In this document: one piece after another, positions 61,064 through 64,000 of the stretch | How the letters are laid out: each line of letters starts with the position of its first letter | Position numbering within the stretch: position 1 is the stretch's first letter | Origin: Bradyrhizobium jicamae | Lineage (GTDB): Bacteria > Pseudomonadota > Alphaproteobacteria > Rhizobiales > Xanthobacteraceae | DNA: 64,000 bases | Assembly: GCF_018130695.1 (NCBI RefSeq) | Contig: NZ_JAFCJX010000035.1 | Coordinates: 27,683 to 91,682, forward strand | Direction: 5' to 3' | The notes under the pieces: model-generated | The model's input: only the letters and a program-made list of their open reading frames with translations | Databases searched by the model: none | What the model was told of the DNA's origin: nothing | Program-made: the position numbers and the translations under genes

Positions 61064-62026
61064 ATGCCGGACCCGATGCGCAGCTATCTCGACTTCGAAA
61101 AACCCGTCGCCGAGCTTGAATCCAAGATCGACGAGCTGCGCGCGCTTGCCGCCTCTGGCAGCGACATCGGCGAGGAGATCGCGCAGATCGAGGACAAGGC
61201 GGGCAAGGCGCTCACCGACCTCTATGCCAATCTGACGCCGTGGCAGAAGACGCTGGTCGCGCGGCATCCGCAGCGGCCGCATTTCACCGATTTCGTCGGC
61301 ACCCTGATCACCGAATTCACCCCGATGGCCGGCGACCGCAAATTCGCCGACGACGAGGCGCTGATGGGCGGCTTCGGCCGTTTCCGCGGCGAGGCGATCT
61401 GCGTGATCGGCCAGGAAAAGGGCGCCACCACCGACAGCCGCATCAAGCACAATTTCGGCATGGCGCGCCCCGAAGGCTACCGCAAGGCGGTGCGGCTGAT
61501 GGAGATGGCCGACCGCTTCGGCATCCCCGTGCTGTCGATCGTCGATTCCGCCGGCGCCTATCCCGGCATCGGCGCCGAGGAGCGCGGCGTGGCCGAAGCG
61601 ATCGCCCGCTCGACCGATACCTGCCTGTCGCTCGGCGTGCCCAATGTCGCCGTCATCACCGGTGAGGGCATGTCGGGTGGCGCGATTGCCATCACCACGG
61701 CCAATCGTGTGCTGATGCTGGAGCATGCGATCTACAGCGTGATCTCCCCGGAGGCGGCGTCCTCGATCCTTTGGCGCGACGGCTCCAAGGCCCAGGAGGT
61801 CGCCACCACCATGAAGATCACCGCGCAGGACATGCTGCGCTTCGGGGTGATCGACCAGATCCTGAAAGAGCCCTCCGGCGGCGCCCATCGCGACGCAGCC
61901 GCCATGATCGCCGCCACCGGCGATGCCATCGCCCAGGCCTTCAACGACCTACGAAATCTTGATCCGGACGCAATCCGCAAACAGCGCCGGCAGAAGTTCC
62001 TGGAGATCGGCCGGAAGCTCGGCTGA
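61064..62026 (+). CDS. accA: Acetyl-CoA carboxylase carboxyltransferase subunit alpha
   Basis: 320 residues, within the usual size. With AccD it transfers CO2 from carboxybiotin to acetyl-CoA, the committed step of fatty acid synthesis. SYLDFEKPVAELESKIDELR at the start, GGFGRFRGEAICVIGQEKG, IVDSAGAYPGIGAEERGVAE, EGMSGGAIAI and MLEHAIYSVISPEAASSILW are all conserved. The ATG at 61064 is in the conserved position; TATATT lies only seven bases before it and no ribosome site is seen. Confidence 0.97.
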   Translation: MPDPMRSYLDFEKPVAELESKIDELRALAASGSDIGEEIAQIEDKAGKALTDLYANLTPWQKTLVARHPQRPHFTDFVGTLITEFTPMAGDRKFADDEALMGGFGRFRGEAICVIGQEKGATTDSRIKHNFGMARPEGYRKAVRLMEMADRFGIPVLSIVDSAGAYPGIGAEERGVAEAIARSTDTCLSLGVPNVAVITGEGMSGGAIAITTANRVLMLEHAIYSVISPEAASSILWRDGSKAQEVATTMKITAQDMLRFGVIDQILKEPSGGAHRDAAAMIAATGDAIAQAFNDLRNLDPDAIRKQRRQKFLEIGRKLG

Positions 62027-62253
62027 GCCCCCGAAACCAGCGATTTTTTCGTCAGATCGGCCATTTTTGCCCTAATTGGGCCCCTCCGCGGGTCTTTAAG
62101 GTTTTTTGAACCATCCCTGCTATGAGGGGGCGTGGTTCGCCCTGCTCGGGTTGCGAGCAGGGGGCCCGAAGGATACTATTTTACGCAATGGCTTCAGGGG
62201 TTTTTCGCCATCTTGGGGTCGCGAAAAATGCCCGGTGGGTGTGGAGCTCTACC

Positions 62254-63714
62254 TTGATTCATCGCACGCTGGTTCGCGCGCTTCTCGCCTCGGCCGCCCT
62301 CGCGGCCGCTGTGCTGTTGGCAGGCTGCGATACCGACCAGGTCTCGCTCGCAGCCAACGCCAAGGCCAACCAGCCGGTGCCGCCAAAGCTGCTCGCCGCC
62401 ATGGTCGAGAAGGACATGGATCTGCAGTCGCCGATCCTGGTCCGCCTGTTCAAGCAGGAGGCCGAGCTCGAGGTCTGGAAGCAGGACCGCTCCGGCCGGA
62501 TGGCGCTGCTGAAAACCTATCCGATCTGCCGCTGGTCCGGTGACCTCGGTCCGAAGGTGCGTGAAGGCGACCGCCAGGCGCCGGAAGGGTTCTACTCGAT
62601 CAATCCGAGCCAGATGAACCCGCAGTCGGCCTACTACCTCTCCTTCAACACCGGCTATCCCAACGCCTTCGACCGCGCGCTCGGCCGCACCGGCTCGCAG
62701 CTGATGGTGCATGGCGACTGCTCCTCGCGCGGCTGCTACGCGATGACCGACGAGCAGATCGCGGAAATCTATTCGCTCGGCCGCGAGTCCTTCTTCGGCG
62801 GCCAGAAGGCGTTCCAGCTGCAGGCCTATCCGTTCCGGATGACGCCGGTGAACATGGCCAAGCACCGCAACAATCCGAACATGCCTTTCTGGAAGATGAT
62901 CAAGGAAGGCTATGATCATTTCGAGGTGACGCGGCAGGAGCCGAAGGTCGACTTCTGCGAGAAGAAGTATGTGTTCGACGCGGTGAAGGCGCCGAATGCG
63001 ACGCGCGATCCCGTGTTCGATGCCTCTGCCAAGTGCCCGGCCTATGTGATCCCCGAGGAGATCGCGAGCGCGGTGCAACAGAAGCAGCAGGAAGAGGCGG
63101 CCGAGACCGCCAAGCTGGTTGCCAAGGGTACGCCGGTGGCGCGCATGAACACCGGCATCGACGGCGGCATGAACAAGATTTTCGCCTCCAAGATTCCGGA
63201 AGGCAACACCGGCCTCTCCGAAGGTGGCGACAGCCAGAGCCTTGCGACGCTGTCGCTGGCCCGCGCCCCCGGCACCATCCCCGGCACCGTCAACCCGCCG
63301 AAGCCGAATCTCGCCGTGCAGCCGCAGGCCGAAGAGCCCGTGGTGGCGGTTGCGACCACCGCGTCGACGACGCCGACCCGCGTTGCCGAAGCCAAGCCCG
63401 CCGAGAAGCCCGGCTTCTTCTCCAGCCTCGCCAGGAAGGTCGGCATCGGCGGCACCGCCGACGCGACACCGGCCGCAGCGCCGGCGGCCGCGCCCGCCAA
63501 GCCGAAGGTCGCGGAAGCCAAACCGCAATCCGTCGTCCGCGTCGCGCCCAAGCCGGCCGAGACCAAGCACGCCGCCGCCAAGCCGCCGCTGAAGCCGTCG
63601 GTCACCGACACCGCAGCCGCCGCGCCCGCTGCCACGAAGGACACGCAAGTGGCCGGCTCCGCGCCGATCGTGCAGTCGAACTCGTTCGACAACCGCTTCT
63701 CGGCGATGAAGTAA
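62254..63714 (+). CDS. YafK-type L,D-transpeptidase lipoprotein
   Basis: 486 residues. The TTG at 62254 gives a lipoprotein signal (MIHRTLVRALLASAALAAAV, then LLAGC); GGAG lies seven bases upstream. The catalytic domain (about residues 65-230) has VHGDCSSRGCYAMTDEQ, the HGx..SxGC motif of YkuD-type L,D-transpeptidases, and the YafK-like IAEIYSLGRESFFGGQKAFQ. The last 200 residues are Ala/Pro/Lys-rich and probably lie along or through the cell wall. It would cross-link peptidoglycan or attach proteins to it. An earlier frame start at 62122 lacks the signal context. Confidence 0.9.
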   Translation: MIHRTLVRALLASAALAAAVLLAGCDTDQVSLAANAKANQPVPPKLLAAMVEKDMDLQSPILVRLFKQEAELEVWKQDRSGRMALLKTYPICRWSGDLGPKVREGDRQAPEGFYSINPSQMNPQSAYYLSFNTGYPNAFDRALGRTGSQLMVHGDCSSRGCYAMTDEQIAEIYSLGRESFFGGQKAFQLQAYPFRMTPVNMAKHRNNPNMPFWKMIKEGYDHFEVTRQEPKVDFCEKKYVFDAVKAPNATRDPVFDASAKCPAYVIPEEIASAVQQKQQEEAAETAKLVAKGTPVARMNTGIDGGMNKIFASKIPEGNTGLSEGGDSQSLATLSLARAPGTIPGTVNPPKPNLAVQPQAEEPVVAVATTASTTPTRVAEAKPAEKPGFFSSLARKVGIGGTADATPAAAPAAAPAKPKVAEAKPQSVVRVAPKPAETKHAAAKPPLKPSVTDTAAAAPAATKDTQVAGSAPIVQSNSFDNRFSAMK

Positions 63715-63737
63715 GCGCACGGGCGCTCTCTCCTCCC

Positions 63738-63859
63738 CGTCGCCCTGGCGAAAGCCAGGGCCCATTACCACCGAGTTTGGTTGTGAACGGGATCGCGGCC
63801 CCAGCGCCGCGACGCAACTCGCATTTGGGATAATGGATCCTGGCTTTCGCCAGGATGAC
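63738..63859. repeat. Intergenic inverted repeat (CCTGGCGAAAGCCAGG family)
   Basis: CCCTGGCGAAAGCCAGGGCC at the left and ATCCTGGCTTTCGCCAGGAT at the right are each palindromic and pair with one another, with CATTA/TAATG continuing the outer stem. Common between Bradyrhizobium genes. Confidence 0.85.
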
Positions 63860-63880
63860 TTCATCGTCAATCGCTGAAGC

Positions 63881-64000
63881 CGTAGGGTGGGCAAAGGCGC
63901 GTTTGCGCCGTGCCCACCATTTCCGGCGTGCTCGTGATGGTGGGCACGCTTCCGCCTTCGCTCGCTGAGCTACGGCGTGACGGGGTCGCTTTGCCCACCC
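63881..64000. repeat. Intergenic inverted repeat (GTGGGCAAAG family), runs into the window end
   Basis: CGTAGGGTGGGCAAAGGCGC at the left pairs with GCTTTGCCCACCC at the window end, and GTGCCCACCAT pairs with ATGGTGGGCAC inside. A different sequence type from the RPE-like repeats. The right border is cut by the window. Confidence 0.8.

Noticed and set aside
1..64000. CRISPR arrays, tRNA or rRNA genes, replication origin, prophage
   Set aside because: No regularly spaced short repeats, no tRNA-like T-loop and acceptor patterns, no rRNA sequence, and no phage structural genes were seen.

Overview
The window looks like chromosomal DNA of a Bradyrhizobium-type alphaproteobacterium (order Hyphomicrobiales). 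Reasons: high G+C, the gene neighbourhoods (SUV3-like helicase / S4 protein / fdxA / carD; cobS-cobT next to a DnaJ-domain gene and bolA; aroK-aroB; xerD-accA; RegS/RegR), and many dispersed palindromic repeats of kinds I associate with this genus. Most of the window is ordinary core genome. I see no rRNA, tRNA, CRISPR array, prophage or intact insertion sequence.

Layout. 1-3 kb: 3' part of an M48 metalloprotease, a small cytochrome c, an MFS transporter. 3-10.3 kb: a respiratory block, cyoABCD (bo3-type quinol oxidase), a SURF1 assembly factor, then the redox-responsive RegS/RegR pair; the oxidase, its assembly factor and a quinone/redox sensor are adjacent on one strand. 10.3-21.7 kb: accessory genes (glutathione transferase, NTF2-like protein, proline-rich coiled-coil membrane protein, beta-helix protein, FAD oxidase with a divergent winged-helix/TPR regulator, fatty-acid desaturase, HxlR regulator and SDR enzyme). 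22-28.7 kb: helicase, S4 protein, fdxA, carD on the minus strand and a DUF3108 protein. 29 kb: rpmB with a good promoter and terminator.

29.4-38.4 kb is the main accessory region: a lower-G+C three-gene cassette (ParA-type ATPase, unknown protein, HEPN-like protein), a small zinc-ribbon-like protein, a broken SRAP/YedK gene, a 70-residue peptide with a double-glycine leader and four cysteines, and two paralogous membrane-anchored ClpP-like proteins, all interspersed with palindromic repeats. 38.5-46 kb: a lipid block (alpha/beta hydrolase; an MFS-PlsC-acyl-ACP synthetase fusion; TetR regulator with two operator-like palindromes) and an old-yellow-enzyme. 46-51 kb: secreted proteins and cobS-GNAT-cobT. 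51.6-56.3 kb: DedA protein, a helix-turn-helix/citrate-synthase fusion divergent from a normal citrate synthase, a DnaJ-domain protein, bolA. 56.4-64 kb: CNNM/CBS protein, aroB, aroK, then xerD, accA and an L,D-transpeptidase lipoprotein.

The strongest leads are the ParA/unknown/HEPN-like cassette, the orphan double-glycine Cys-rich peptide, a hairpin repeat whose outer end supplies or overlaps the stop codon of neighbouring genes at three places, a palindromic repeat translated in frame inside SURF1, and the HTH-citrate synthase with a perfect palindrome beside its start codon. All calls come from reading sequence and family knowledge; no database search was run.
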